NCBI GenBank assembly: GCA_949285135.1
Contig: CASDXO010000013.1
Location: 1-64,000, forward strand
Direction of reading: 5' to 3'
Length of the DNA: 64,000 bases
Source: an uncultured Phascolarctobacterium sp.
GTDB taxonomy: Bacteria > Bacillota > Negativicutes > Acidaminococcales > Acidaminococcaceae
Shown: in pieces, positions 17,600 to 26,717 of the stretch
How the letters are laid out: every line of letters starts with the position of its first letter
How positions within the stretch are numbered: position 1 is the first letter of the stretch
Notes under the pieces: model-generated
The model's input: the letters and a program-made list of their open reading frames with translations, nothing else
Databases searched by the model: none
What the model was told of the DNA's origin: nothing
Position numbers and translations under genes: made by a program

Positions 17600-18748
17600 A
17601 TGAACAGAGACAAAGTATTTCAACTGGAACGTGAATCTGTAGAAAAACTGGCAGATAAATACGGTTCCCCGTTGTTGGTTCTTTCTTTAAAGCAAATAGA
17701 AGCAAATTATAATTGCTTAAAAACATATATGCCCAGAGCAAGGGTTTTTTATGCGATTAAAGCTAATCCGCATCCCGCTATTTTAAAAACCATGATTGCA
17801 ATGGGTTCTTCTTTTGATGTGGCATCAGACGGAGAAATACGTACTCTGCATGAAATGGGCGTTGACGGTGAACGTTTGATTTATGCCAACCCTGTTAAAA
17901 CAACAGGCGGCCTGCAGGCCTGTCGTGCGTGTGGCGTCAGCAAGATGACTTTTGACAGTGCCAGTGAGATAGAAAAAATAAAGGCAATATGCCCTGATGC
18001 TACCGTGCTTTTACGTCTGAGAATTGATAACTCTTCAGCACATGTTGATCTTAACAAAAAATTTGGTGCTGCCAGAGAACATGCTCTGGAGCTGATGCTT
18101 AAAGCTAAAGAGGCAGGTCTTGATATGGCAGGTGTTGCTTTCCATGTAGGCAGTCAGACTGTAAGTGCTGACCCGTACCTGCATGGTCTGGATATTGCCA
18201 GAGAATTATTTGAAGAAGCTGAAGAAGCCGGCTTAAAATTACGCATTCTTGATATTGGCGGCGGTTTTCCGATTCCTGAACCCAAGGTACGCTTTAATCT
18301 TCCGGAAATGCTGAAACAGATTAACGCACGTTTGGATGAAGATTTCCCTGGTATTGATGTCTGGGCGGAACCGGGACGTTATATCTGCGGTACAGCTGTA
18401 AACCTGATTACCAGCGTTATTGGTGTTAATGAACGCGGCGGTCAGCCATGGTATTTTCTGGATGAAGGCTTATATGGAACTTTTTCCGGCGTTATTTTTG
18501 ACCAGTGGGATTTCAAGCTGATCAGTTTTAAAGAGGGAGAAGATAAAGTAGCTGCTACTTTTGCGGGACCAAGCTGTGATTCTCTTGATATTATGTTCCG
18601 CGGTAAAATGACAGTGCCGCTGGAGGTTGGCGATTTGCTGCTGGTACCTTCCTGTGGTGCTTATACTTCTGCTTCTGCTACTACTTTCAATGGCTTTGGT
18701 AAAGCTCGTTTTGTAATCTGGGAAGAAGAAGCTGCTTTGGCAGATTAA
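17600..18748 (+). CDS. Ornithine/lysine decarboxylase, alanine-racemase fold
   Basis: Fold-III PLP enzyme of 382 residues. The PLP lysine is Lys54 in FYAIKANPHP. The glycine loop DIGGGFP and the family motif GPSCDSLD, whose Cys completes the active site across the dimer, are present. The closest relatives I know are eukaryote-type ornithine decarboxylases and the Selenomonas ruminantium lysine/ornithine decarboxylase, which makes the cadaverine or putrescine attached to peptidoglycan in Negativicutes. Both lysine and ornithine use is plausible. The ATG at 17600 is preferred over GTG at 17594 because AAGGGGAG (17585-17592) fits. Promoter TTGTAC/TAAAAT at 17531-17558. Confidence 0.85.
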   Translation: MNRDKVFQLERESVEKLADKYGSPLLVLSLKQIEANYNCLKTYMPRARVFYAIKANPHPAILKTMIAMGSSFDVASDGEIRTLHEMGVDGERLIYANPVKTTGGLQACRACGVSKMTFDSASEIEKIKAICPDATVLLRLRIDNSSAHVDLNKKFGAAREHALELMLKAKEAGLDMAGVAFHVGSQTVSADPYLHGLDIARELFEEAEEAGLKLRILDIGGGFPIPEPKVRFNLPEMLKQINARLDEDFPGIDVWAEPGRYICGTAVNLITSVIGVNERGGQPWYFLDEGLYGTFSGVIFDQWDFKLISFKEGEDKVAATFAGPSCDSLDIMFRGKMTVPLEVGDLLLVPSCGAYTSASATTFNGFGKARFVIWEEEAALAD

Positions 18749-18762
18749 AAATACGATAATAT

Positions 18763-18797
18763 AGCTCCGTGATAGTATAAGTCACGGAGCTTATTTA
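18763..18797 (+). terminator. Terminator after the decarboxylase
   Basis: Perfect 10-base stem agctccgtga / tcacggagct, then TTATTTATT. Confidence 0.8.
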
Positions 18798-18907
18798 TTG
18801 GGTGTATTAACTGAGATAAAAACAGTATTTTTTCGTGGTTTAAATCATGCCTTTGTGATAAAATAAAAAAATATAGTGGAAAAGTGTTTTTTTGATGGAG
18901 GTTACAG

Positions 18908-20365
18908 GTGCGTTCAGATAAGAAATGCAGCAGGATGCCGCTGGTAGCGGCTATGCTGAAATATAAATATGATGATGTCTATCCTCTTCATACACCTGGG
19001 CACAAGGGTGGACGCGGCATGCAGCGTCTTCTGCGGCAGGAATTGGGAGCCGGTGTTCAGATGGATGTATCGCTGATGAGCGAGCTTGACGATATCCACG
19101 AGCCGGTAAGCTCTATCAAAGAAGCACAGCAGCTGGCTGCTGCGACTTATGGCAGTGATGCCTGCTTCTGGGCGGTAAATGGTACTACACAGGCTATCCA
19201 TGCCATGCTGCTTACAGCGTTGAAACCGGGAGAAAAAGTGCTGCTGCCGCGCAATGCTCATCGCAGTGTGGCCGGAGGACTGATATTAGGGGATATAGAA
19301 GCCGTATATATCAAGCCGGAGTATAACTGTGAGTTTGGTATTCAGACGCAGGTTACCGCAGCTGCTGTAGAGCAGGCACTGGCGCAGGACAGCGACATAA
19401 AAGCCGTACTGCTTACCAGCCCCAGCTATTATGGTATAGCAGCTCCGCTGCAGGAAATTGCCGCTATCTGTCATCGCCGCGGCATCGTCCTTCTGGTGGA
19501 TGAAGCTCATGGCCCGCATCTTGGTTTTAGTGACCTGCTGCCGCCATCGGCGCTGCAGGGAGGAGCTGATGCCTGCGCTCAGAGTACCCATAAGCTGTTG
19601 GGTGCAATGACGCAGTGCAGTATGCTGCATGTACAGGGTGAACGACTTGACTTGCAGAGAGCGGCAGATGTTATGAGTCTGCTGACGACTACAAGTCCTA
19701 ATTATCTGTTGATGGCTTCGCTGGACGCAGCAAGATATCAGGTTCAGCAGCATGGCAGGCAGATGGCAGAGACGGCACTGCAGGCGGCAGAAAAGCTGCG
19801 CCAGTTATGTGCCGGTATGCAAGGACTGAAGGTGCTGGAACAGACAGACTGCGGTGCATTTCTTTTAGACAGAACTAAAGTAACAGTAAATTTCAGTGGT
19901 TGGGGTTACACCGGTATTGAAGCTGGAGAAAAGCTGCGTCAGGCAGGTGTGGCGGTAGAGCTGGTAGATGAGAGCAATGTCTTATTCCTTGTTACTTATG
20001 CCGACAATACGGAAGATTTTGACGCGGCACTTGAACGTATAGAAGCAGTACTGGCAGATATGCAGAAAAATAAGCGTTCGGCAAAGATCATCAAGGCCGT
20101 ACAGCTGCCGCCTCCGGCTCAGTCGGGACTGGGTCTGAGAAGCGTATTTAACAGCGATAAGATTAACATCAGGCTGCAGGACGCAGCGGGCTGTATCTGC
20201 GGTGAGCAGGTAAGCTTCTATCCTCCCGGAATACCTGTACTGCTGCCGGGAGAAATAATAACGGAAGAAATTATAGCTTACTGCAGGAAGATGAAAGAAC
20301 TGGGATTACCGGTTAGCGGACCGGCAGACAGCAATCTGGAACTGATACGGGTGGTGAAGCCATGA
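18908..20365 (+). CDS. Orn/Lys/Arg decarboxylase family protein (YaaO-like)
   Basis: Fold-I PLP enzyme of 485 residues, the length of the short SpeA/YaaO group. The N-terminal motif HTPGHKGGRGM, DEAHGPHLGF and the PLP lysine Lys229 in STHKLLGAMTQ are all present, and a C-terminal domain follows (~residues 390-485). The substrate (arginine, lysine or ornithine) cannot be fixed by eye. It starts with GTG behind GGAGG. Its stop overlaps tmk by four bases, the same neighbourhood as B. subtilis yaaO-tmk, so the order is ancient. Confidence 0.88.
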   Translation: MRSDKKCSRMPLVAAMLKYKYDDVYPLHTPGHKGGRGMQRLLRQELGAGVQMDVSLMSELDDIHEPVSSIKEAQQLAAATYGSDACFWAVNGTTQAIHAMLLTALKPGEKVLLPRNAHRSVAGGLILGDIEAVYIKPEYNCEFGIQTQVTAAAVEQALAQDSDIKAVLLTSPSYYGIAAPLQEIAAICHRRGIVLLVDEAHGPHLGFSDLLPPSALQGGADACAQSTHKLLGAMTQCSMLHVQGERLDLQRAADVMSLLTTTSPNYLLMASLDAARYQVQQHGRQMAETALQAAEKLRQLCAGMQGLKVLEQTDCGAFLLDRTKVTVNFSGWGYTGIEAGEKLRQAGVAVELVDESNVLFLVTYADNTEDFDAALERIEAVLADMQKNKRSAKIIKAVQLPPPAQSGLGLRSVFNSDKINIRLQDAAGCICGEQVSFYPPGIPVLLPGEIITEEIIAYCRKMKELGLPVSGPADSNLELIRVVKP

Positions 20366-20991
20366 AAGGTATATTTATAACTTTTGAAGGGCCTGACGGC
20401 AGCGGCAAGACAACACAGCTGCATAAAGCTGCAGAAAAGCTGCGCCAGATGGGGTACGAGGTTCTGGAAAGCCGCGAACCCGGCGGTACGGAACTGGCAG
20501 AAAAGGTGCGTTCTCTTGTGCTGGATGCTTCACTGCCTCTGGCGGCTAAAACGGAAGTGCTGCTGTATCTTGCGGCACGCAGTGAGCATGTGGAAAAGGT
20601 GCTGCGCCCTGCTTTGGCTACAGGGAAAATTATCCTGTGTGACCGTTTCTGTGATTCTACCCTTGTTTATCAGGGGCTGGTAAAAGGCTTGAGCAAGGAG
20701 CAGCTGGCAGAATTACGCAGGCTTAATGCTTATGCCTGTGACGAGCTGATTCCTGATCTGACCCTGCTTTTGGACGGCAGGACGGAAGTGCTGGCAGAGC
20801 GCCGCAGTCTGCGTGGTGTCAGTGACCGATATGAAGATAAGGGACTGGAATTTCAGCGACAGGTACGCACTGGCTTCTGCACCCTGGCAGAGCTGGAGCC
20901 GCAGCGTATCCGCGTTATCAATGCTGAGCAAAGTGCTGATAAGGTAGCTGCTGATGTGTTGCAGGTCATCAGGGCAGTATTGCCGGAGTAA
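20362..20991 (+). CDS. tmk: Thymidylate kinase
   Basis: Phosphorylates dTMP to dTDP. Protein of 209 residues with P-loop FEGPDGSGKTTQ, the substrate motif ESREPGGTELAEKVR and DRFCDSTLVYQG. Length is standard. The ATG overlaps the upstream decarboxylase stop by four bases. It belongs to the conserved tmk-holB-ricT run. Confidence 0.97.
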   Translation: MKGIFITFEGPDGSGKTTQLHKAAEKLRQMGYEVLESREPGGTELAEKVRSLVLDASLPLAAKTEVLLYLAARSEHVEKVLRPALATGKIILCDRFCDSTLVYQGLVKGLSKEQLAELRRLNAYACDELIPDLTLLLDGRTEVLAERRSLRGVSDRYEDKGLEFQRQVRTGFCTLAELEPQRIRVINAEQSADKVAADVLQVIRAVLPE

Positions 20992-20996
20992 AAATA

Positions 20997-21986
20997 ATGT
21001 GGGACCGTATTTTAGGACATAAACAAAATAAAGAGTTCCTTGAAAGATATTTACATGTTGCAAGCAGACCGCATGCATTGCTGTTTTGTGGTGCGGAAGG
21101 ACTGGGAAAACTTGCGTTGGCGCAGCAGTTTGCCAGGACGCTTTTATGTCTGCACGGTGACGGTATGGATAACTGTGAATCCTGTCGTTTGTTAAATTTT
21201 GCCGACGGCAATATCAGCCATCCGGATTTTTTGCTGCTGGCTCCTGAGGAAGACAGCAGAAATATCAAGATAGAACAGGTTAAAGAAATTATCAGGCAAT
21301 CTGCATTTGCACCCGTTCTTGCTGCAAATAAGGTCTGTATTGTAGATGGAGCAGACAGGATGACTGTTGATGCGGCCAACAGCTTTTTAAAGCTGCTGGA
21401 AGAACCGCCGCACAGTTGGGTGATTATACTTATTGCCGCGTCAGAAAATGCACTTCTGCCAACTATTCTTTCAAGAGTAGTACGGCTGCGTTTTAATCCG
21501 GTAGAAGTTTCTCTGGTTAAACAAGCGCTTGTGATGCGGCAGATACCGGAGCAGGAAGCAGAAGTACTGGCGCGCATCAGTGAAGGCTCGCCGGGTACGG
21601 CACTGCAGCTTGTAGAGCAGCAGTTTTTTGACTGCAGGAAGCAGGCTCAGGCGCTGCTGGAAGCATTGCCTTTGCCGGGTGCTTTTAATTATCTGGGTAA
21701 TTTCCATATGCCTGACAAAGATTATGCGCAGGCTTTGCTGTTTGTGAAAACGTTACAGGTATTATTGCGGGATATGCTGCTGTTGAAAGTAGGAATGTCT
21801 GAAAAGCTGTATAATACAGATATGCCGGATTTGCTGCAGGAACTGGCTGCAGGCTGGCAGACGCGGCAGCTGCGTAAATCGCTGCAGGAAATTGATAATG
21901 CTTATAAGGCCCTGACTGAAAGTGCCGGTATCAAGCTGACGCTGGAAGCCATGGCTGTGAAAATAGATATGCTGAGAAAGGGGTGA
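20997..21986 (+). CDS. holB: DNA polymerase III delta' subunit
   Basis: Clamp-loader subunit of 329 residues. HALLFCGAEGLGKLALAQQ is a P-loop-like region, followed by the zinc-type cysteine cluster CLHGDGMDNCESC and the conserved LEEPPHSWVIILIA. As usual for delta', ATPase residues are not expected to be active. Five bases separate it from tmk, and its end overlaps or abuts ricT. Position and composition match bacterial holB. Confidence 0.93.
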   Translation: MWDRILGHKQNKEFLERYLHVASRPHALLFCGAEGLGKLALAQQFARTLLCLHGDGMDNCESCRLLNFADGNISHPDFLLLAPEEDSRNIKIEQVKEIIRQSAFAPVLAANKVCIVDGADRMTVDAANSFLKLLEEPPHSWVIILIAASENALLPTILSRVVRLRFNPVEVSLVKQALVMRQIPEQEAEVLARISEGSPGTALQLVEQQFFDCRKQAQALLEALPLPGAFNYLGNFHMPDKDYAQALLFVKTLQVLLRDMLLLKVGMSEKLYNTDMPDLLQELAAGWQTRQLRKSLQEIDNAYKALTESAGIKLTLEAMAVKIDMLRKG

Positions 21987-21991
21987 AGCAG

Positions 21992-22834
21992 GTGCCGACA
22001 GTTGTAGGTATCAGATTTAAAAAAGCTTCTAAGATATATTATTTTGATCCGGCACAGACCGGTGTTAATAAAGGTGATTTCGCCATAGTTGAAACAGCGC
22101 GTGGCGTAGAATACGGTGAAGTAGTAATTGGCAGCCGCGAAGTAGCCGAAGAGGATATCATTGCGCCGCTGAAACCGGTGATGCGTAAGGCGACTGAGCA
22201 GGATGCTGCCAAAGTAGCAGAAAATAAAGTGCGCGAGCGTGAGGCCTTTAACATCTGCCTGCGTAAGATAAAAAATCATGGCCTGCCCATGAATTTAATA
22301 GATGTGGAATTTACCTTTGATGTGAATAAGATTATTTTTTATTTCACTGCTGAAGGACGTATTGACTTCCGTGAACTGGTTAAGGATCTGGCGGCCGTAT
22401 TTCGTACCCGTATCGAGCTGCGTCAGATAGGCGTGCGTGATGAAGCCAAGCTGCTGGGAGGTATCGGCAGCTGTGGTCGTCCATTGTGTTGTGCGACCTT
22501 TCTGGGAGATTTTGAGCCCGTCTCCATCAGGATGGCCAAGGACCAGAATCTGTCCCTGAATCCGACTAAGATTTCCGGCATCTGCGGACGATTGATGTGC
22601 TGCCTTAAATATGAAAACCATATGTACTGCAAAAACAGCTGCAGCGGCTGCGGACGTCGTGAAAAGGCGGATATTCCCAAGATGGGAGCCATGGTAGTAA
22701 CGCCGCTGGGTGAAGGCAAGGTAACCGGCATCAATCGTAGCCAGCGTACTGCTTCCGTGCAGCTGGCTCCGGATAATATCATCCAGGTAGAATGGGATGA
22801 AATCGTAGATGCTTCTCAGGCGGACAATATCTGA
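21992..22834 (+). CDS. ricT: PSP1-domain protein RicT (YaaT)
   Basis: Protein of 280 residues starting MPTVVGIRFKKASKIYYFDP, the characteristic YaaT start. The C-terminal PSP1 domain carries the Cys-rich segment GSCGRPLCCATF...GICGRLMCCLKYE. In B. subtilis YaaT works with YmcA and YlbF to promote RNase Y processing and binds iron-sulfur clusters through such cysteines; the partner genes are not in this window. The GTG at 21992 is chosen because AAAGGGGTGA ends five bases before it; the alternative GTG at 21983 overlaps that site. Confidence 0.92.
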   Translation: MPTVVGIRFKKASKIYYFDPAQTGVNKGDFAIVETARGVEYGEVVIGSREVAEEDIIAPLKPVMRKATEQDAAKVAENKVREREAFNICLRKIKNHGLPMNLIDVEFTFDVNKIIFYFTAEGRIDFRELVKDLAAVFRTRIELRQIGVRDEAKLLGGIGSCGRPLCCATFLGDFEPVSIRMAKDQNLSLNPTKISGICGRLMCCLKYENHMYCKNSCSGCGRREKADIPKMGAMVVTPLGEGKVTGINRSQRTASVQLAPDNIIQVEWDEIVDASQADNI

Positions 22835-22835
22835 G

Positions 22836-23543
22836 ATGGAAAGTTCAGTAAGATGTGATTATCTGCCGGGCTGTCTGTATAAAATCTGGCAGGATGCTGC
22901 CCAGTTCTGCTTTACGACTGATGCTGTGTTTTTAGGGCATTTTCCGCATTTGGTAAGGCAGGCTAAGGTACTGGAGCTGGGCTGCGGTACCGGGGCTATC
23001 AGTATGCTGCTGGAAAGCCGTGGGGCTGCGCACGTTACGGCAGTGGACTGCAATCCGCAGGTGACAGAGCTGCTGCGGCGCAGTATCGAGGATAATATGC
23101 TGCAGGAGAAATTTACTGTCGTAGATGGTGATATCCGCAGCATCAGAGAATTTATTAAGCCTGAAAGTATGGATTTGGTAGCGGCCAATCCACCCTACCG
23201 CAACAGCGGTAATGTGCGCCAGATAGGTACTGCTGCCTGCCATGAGGTAACGGCTACTCTGGAAGATTTTTTTCAGGCAGCGGCTTATGCAGTGCGTTAT
23301 CGCGGGCGTTTTGCTCTGGTGCAGCTGCCGGAGCGTTTTGCCGAAGCTATGCAGCTGGCGCTGAAATACGGTCTGCAGCCGAAAAAGCTGCAATGGGTAC
23401 ATTCTGCCATAGATAAACCGGCCTGGATCTTCCTTATGGAGATGGTCAAGGGAGGCAGTTACGGACTCGATGTCTTACCGCCGCTGATTATGTATGAAGC
23501 AGACGGCAGTTATACACAGCAGGTAAAAAAATATTATGAATAG
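22836..23543 (+). CDS. trmN6: tRNA1(Val) (adenine-N6)-methyltransferase-like protein
   Basis: SAM-dependent methyltransferase of 235 residues. Motif I is VLELGCGTGAISMLL and the N6-adenine catalytic motif is NPPY in LVAANPPYRNSG. The early FCFTTDAVFLGHF is typical of TrmN6/YfiC/YabB. It starts one base after the ricT stop (ATG at 22836), so it should be translated by coupling. In Bacillus the homologue yabB also sits downstream of yaaT. Confidence 0.87.
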   Translation: MESSVRCDYLPGCLYKIWQDAAQFCFTTDAVFLGHFPHLVRQAKVLELGCGTGAISMLLESRGAAHVTAVDCNPQVTELLRRSIEDNMLQEKFTVVDGDIRSIREFIKPESMDLVAANPPYRNSGNVRQIGTAACHEVTATLEDFFQAAAYAVRYRGRFALVQLPERFAEAMQLALKYGLQPKKLQWVHSAIDKPAWIFLMEMVKGGSYGLDVLPPLIMYEADGSYTQQVKKYYE

Positions 23544-23550
23544 ACAGAAG

Positions 23551-23577
23551 GCACGGCAATGGTTGCCGTGCTTTTTG
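23551..23577 (+). terminator. Terminator after trmN6
   Basis: Stem gcacggcaa / ttgccgtgc with a three-base loop and five T. Confidence 0.88.
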
Positions 23578-23668
23578 CTGTCAGTGCTTTATTGCCCGCG
23601 CCGCCACTCTGTGATACAATAAGGAAACAATAATAAGGGCGCGCAAGGCGCAGATGGGAGGCAAAGTT

Positions 23669-24511
23669 ATGGCAAGAGAAACTGCATACGGGACTTTATA
23701 TCTGTGCGCTACGCCTATTGGTAATCTGGAGGATATGACGCCGCGCGCGATACGTATGCTCAGTGAGGCGGATATTATTGCTGCCGAGGATACGCGCCAT
23801 ACCAGGCAGCTGCTTAATCATTTTGAGATTAAGGGACACCTGGTACGGTATGACGAACACAGCAAGGAAAAACAGGGAGCCTATCTGCTGCAGGAGCTGC
23901 AGGAAGGGAAAAATGTTGCCCTTGTAAGTGATGCTGGTTTTCCCGGCATTGCCGATCCCGGCGAGGCGTTGGCTAAAGAAGCTATTGCGGCAGGCATCAA
24001 AGTAGTGCCGGTGCCGGGTGCTAACGCTGCCCTTTGCGCGCTGATTGCTTCCGGACTGCCTGCCTATCCGTTCTTTTTCGGTGGTTTTTTGCCCAAAAGT
24101 AAACGTAACCGCAGAGAGCAGCTGGCAAAATGGCAGTATGTTCCTGCTACTGTCATCCTGTACGAAGCTCCGCACCGTCTGGAAGAAGTGCTGCAGGATA
24201 TTTTGGCGTGCTGGGGCGACAGACAGATGGCAGCTGCAAGGGAACTGACCAAGTTGCACGAGGAGTTTTTCCGCGGTACGGTATCGGAGTGTCTGGCATG
24301 GCTCAAGGTGCAGCCGCCGCGCGGAGAGTTCTGTCTGGTGCTGGCTCCAGGAGAGCAGCCTGTGCAGGAGGAAACAGAAGTTGACCCGCTGACAGAAGTT
24401 AAACAGCTTATCGCCGGCGGTATGGATAAAAAAGAAGCGCTGGCAAAGGTTGCCAAAGCGCGCCGCGTGCCGAAACGGGAATTGTATAACAGTTTGCTGA
24501 ACGAAGAATAA
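23669..24511 (+). CDS. rsmI: 16S rRNA 2'-O-ribose C1402 methyltransferase
   Basis: Tetrapyrrole-methylase-fold protein of 280 residues starting around YLCATPIGNLEDMTPRAI. SDAGFPGIADPGE and PVPGANAALCALIASGLP are RsmI hallmarks, and a short C-terminal helical domain follows. It modifies C1402 in the decoding centre together with RsmH. The ATG at 23669 is preferred because GGGAGG (23656-23661) precedes it; the ATG at 23654 lies upstream of that site. Confidence 0.95.
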   Translation: MARETAYGTLYLCATPIGNLEDMTPRAIRMLSEADIIAAEDTRHTRQLLNHFEIKGHLVRYDEHSKEKQGAYLLQELQEGKNVALVSDAGFPGIADPGEALAKEAIAAGIKVVPVPGANAALCALIASGLPAYPFFFGGFLPKSKRNRREQLAKWQYVPATVILYEAPHRLEEVLQDILACWGDRQMAAARELTKLHEEFFRGTVSECLAWLKVQPPRGEFCLVLAPGEQPVQEETEVDPLTEVKQLIAGGMDKKEALAKVAKARRVPKRELYNSLLNEE

Positions 24512-24536
24512 AAGGCTGCCTTTTGGCAGTCTTTTT
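24511..24536 (+). terminator. Terminator after rsmI
   Basis: Stem aaggctgcc / ggcagtctt with T run. Confidence 0.75.
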
Positions 24537-24663
24537 GCTTTACAGGCTGCCGTCCGTTATAATCCTGTATATTAAAGGTTTTAGACAGATAAATTATCTG
24601 TACGCTTAATATTTTTGGACAATGACAGGCAAAATATGTTAAAATTACAGGGTAACTGGTAGT

Positions 24664-24702
24664 ATGTTTGCCTTTGGCGACGTACATAGTACATAAAGGC
24701 AA
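24664..24702 (+). promoter_or_regulatory. Hairpin and tiny open frame in the metG leader
   Basis: ttgccttt (24668-24675) pairs with aaaggcaa (24695-24702), and an inner gtac / gtac pair lies between. The same segment holds an 11-codon frame from ATG 24664 (MFAFGDVHST). No S-box, SAM riboswitch or T-box motif is visible here. A regulatory role is only a possibility. Confidence 0.3.
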
Positions 24703-24738
24703 TAAGCCATAATCTATAAAGTGAGAAGGGATTACAGA

Positions 24739-26700
24739 ATGACAAAACCGGCGTATTATATTACGACACCTATTTATTATCCCAGTGATAACCTGCATAT
24801 CGGACATGCTTACTGCACTACGATTGCCGATTCTCTGGCACGTTTTCACAGAGCTAAGGGAGAAGACGTATTCTTCCTGACTGGCAGCGATGAACACGGC
24901 CTTAAAATTCAGCGCAAAGCCAATGAACAGGGCATTACTCCTATTCAATACGTTGATAAGATTATTGCCAATTTCAAACTGCTGTGGCAGCGTCTGAATA
25001 TTTCCAATAACGATTTTATCCGCACCAGTGAAGAACGCCATCATAAGGTTGTGCAGGAAGTACTGCAAAAAATCTTTGACCAGGGCGATATCTACAAAAA
25101 GAACTATGAAGGTCTGTACTGCGTTCCCTGCGAATCTTACTGGCTGGAACGTCAGCTGGTAGACGGAAAGTGCCCTGACTGCGGTCGTCCGGTAGAAAAA
25201 ATGGCGGAAGAAAGCTATTTCTTTAAACTGTCCAAATATCAGGACAGACTGCTGGAATATATTGAAACCCATCCTGATTTCATCCAGCCTGTCAGCCGCC
25301 GCAATGAGATGATTAACTTTATTAAACAAGGTCTGGAAGACCTGTGTATTACCAGAACAACTTTCGACTGGGGTATTCCTGTTCCTTTCGATAAAAAACA
25401 TGTTGTATACGTATGGTTTGATGCACTGCTGAACTATTTTACCGGTATCGGCTACGGCAGCGATCCGGAAAAATTCCAGAAATACTGGCCTGCCAGCCTG
25501 CATCTGGTTGGCAAGGAAATCGTACGTTTCCATACTATCATCTGGCCGATTATGCTGATGGCTATGGGTCAGCCCCTGCCGGAAAAAGTATACGGACATG
25601 GCTGGCTGGTTGTAGAAGGCGACAAGATGTCCAAATCCAAAGGCAATGTAATTGACCCGCTGGGTTTGATTGACGAATTCGGCGCTGACGCTATTCGTTA
25701 TTTCCTGCTGCGTGAAATCAATCTGGGCAGCGACGGCAACTTCTCCCGTGATGCCCTTATCAACCGTATTAACGCCGATTTGGCAAACGACCTGGGCAAC
25801 CTGCTGCACAGAACTGTGAGCATGATTGAAAAATATCACGGCGGTGTTGTTACGAATGCCGGCGCTGTGGAAGCAATCGATGAAGAGCTGCAGGCACTGG
25901 TAAAAACTACTGTTGAGCAATATGTTAAAGATATGGATAACATGGAAATCAACAGTGCTATTAAAGGCGTTTGGGCGCTGATCAGTCGCGCTAATAAATA
26001 TATTGATGAAACAGCTCCCTGGATTTTGGCTAAAGATGAAGCAAAGGCAGCACGTTTGCAGACTGTAATGTACAATCTGGCAGAAACCCTGCGTATTGTA
26101 GCTATCCTGATTGCTCCGTTTATTCCGTCCACCAGTCCGAAAATCTTTACCCAGCTGGGTCTGGCAGTGCCGGAAGAATTCCTGCTGGCAGAGGCAGTTT
26201 GGGGCGGTATTGCTGACGGTACCAAGGTACAGAAAGGCGAGCCCCTGTATCCGCGTATCGAAATAGCTGAAGACGGCGCTACCATTATCGGTGGCAAACG
26301 CTTTGAACATAAACCGGAAGCTGTTCCTGCCCCTAAAGCAGAAGCAAAACCGGCGGCTAAGGTAGAAGAAATCAAACCGGAAATCAGTATTGATGATTTT
26401 GGCAAGCTGGATCTGCGTGTAGCAGAAATTATTGCCGCAGAACGTGTGCCCAAAACCGACAAGCTGATGAAGCTGCAGGTAAGAATCGGTGAAGAAGAAC
26501 GCACTATCGTCAGCGGTATTGCTCAATACTATGAAGCAGAGCAGCTGATTGGCCGTAACGTTATTGTCATTGCCAACCTGAAGCCCGCCAAGCTGCGCGG
26601 CATTGAATCCCGCGGTATGCTGCTTGCTGCTTCTGACGGCAACGGCAATCTGGTGCTGGCAGATGCTCCCGGTATTGCTTCCGGCAGCAGAGTAAAATAA
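24739..26700 (+). CDS. metG: Methionine-tRNA ligase
   Basis: Class I aminoacyl-tRNA synthetase of 653 residues. HIGH (residues 20-23) and KMSKSKGN are intact. The connective-peptide knuckle has one set of four cysteines (YCVPC...KCPDC). After a Pro/Ala/Lys-rich linker (~residues 530-550), a C-terminal Trbp111-like tRNA-binding domain follows (DFGKLDLRVAEII). Start ATG at 24739 behind AGAAGGGAT; a GTG at 24721 precedes that site. metG follows rsmI as in Bacillus (metS after yabC). Confidence 0.97.
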   Translation: MTKPAYYITTPIYYPSDNLHIGHAYCTTIADSLARFHRAKGEDVFFLTGSDEHGLKIQRKANEQGITPIQYVDKIIANFKLLWQRLNISNNDFIRTSEERHHKVVQEVLQKIFDQGDIYKKNYEGLYCVPCESYWLERQLVDGKCPDCGRPVEKMAEESYFFKLSKYQDRLLEYIETHPDFIQPVSRRNEMINFIKQGLEDLCITRTTFDWGIPVPFDKKHVVYVWFDALLNYFTGIGYGSDPEKFQKYWPASLHLVGKEIVRFHTIIWPIMLMAMGQPLPEKVYGHGWLVVEGDKMSKSKGNVIDPLGLIDEFGADAIRYFLLREINLGSDGNFSRDALINRINADLANDLGNLLHRTVSMIEKYHGGVVTNAGAVEAIDEELQALVKTTVEQYVKDMDNMEINSAIKGVWALISRANKYIDETAPWILAKDEAKAARLQTVMYNLAETLRIVAILIAPFIPSTSPKIFTQLGLAVPEEFLLAEAVWGGIADGTKVQKGEPLYPRIEIAEDGATIIGGKRFEHKPEAVPAPKAEAKPAAKVEEIKPEISIDDFGKLDLRVAEIIAAERVPKTDKLMKLQVRIGEEERTIVSGIAQYYEAEQLIGRNVIVIANLKPAKLRGIESRGMLLAASDGNGNLVLADAPGIASGSRVK

Positions 26701-26717
26701 ATTCATAGGAGGACATA

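Noticed and set aside
24537-24738. Possible SAM riboswitch or T-box before metG
   Set aside because: No T-box sequence, no S-box core and no terminator in the leader.
24064-26706. Very long open frame (about 880 codons) on the minus strand across rsmI and metG
   Set aside because: It is antisense to two well-supported genes, has low-complexity shadow composition (His/Asn/Phe/Gln rich) and no ribosome site; it arises from the codon bias of metG.
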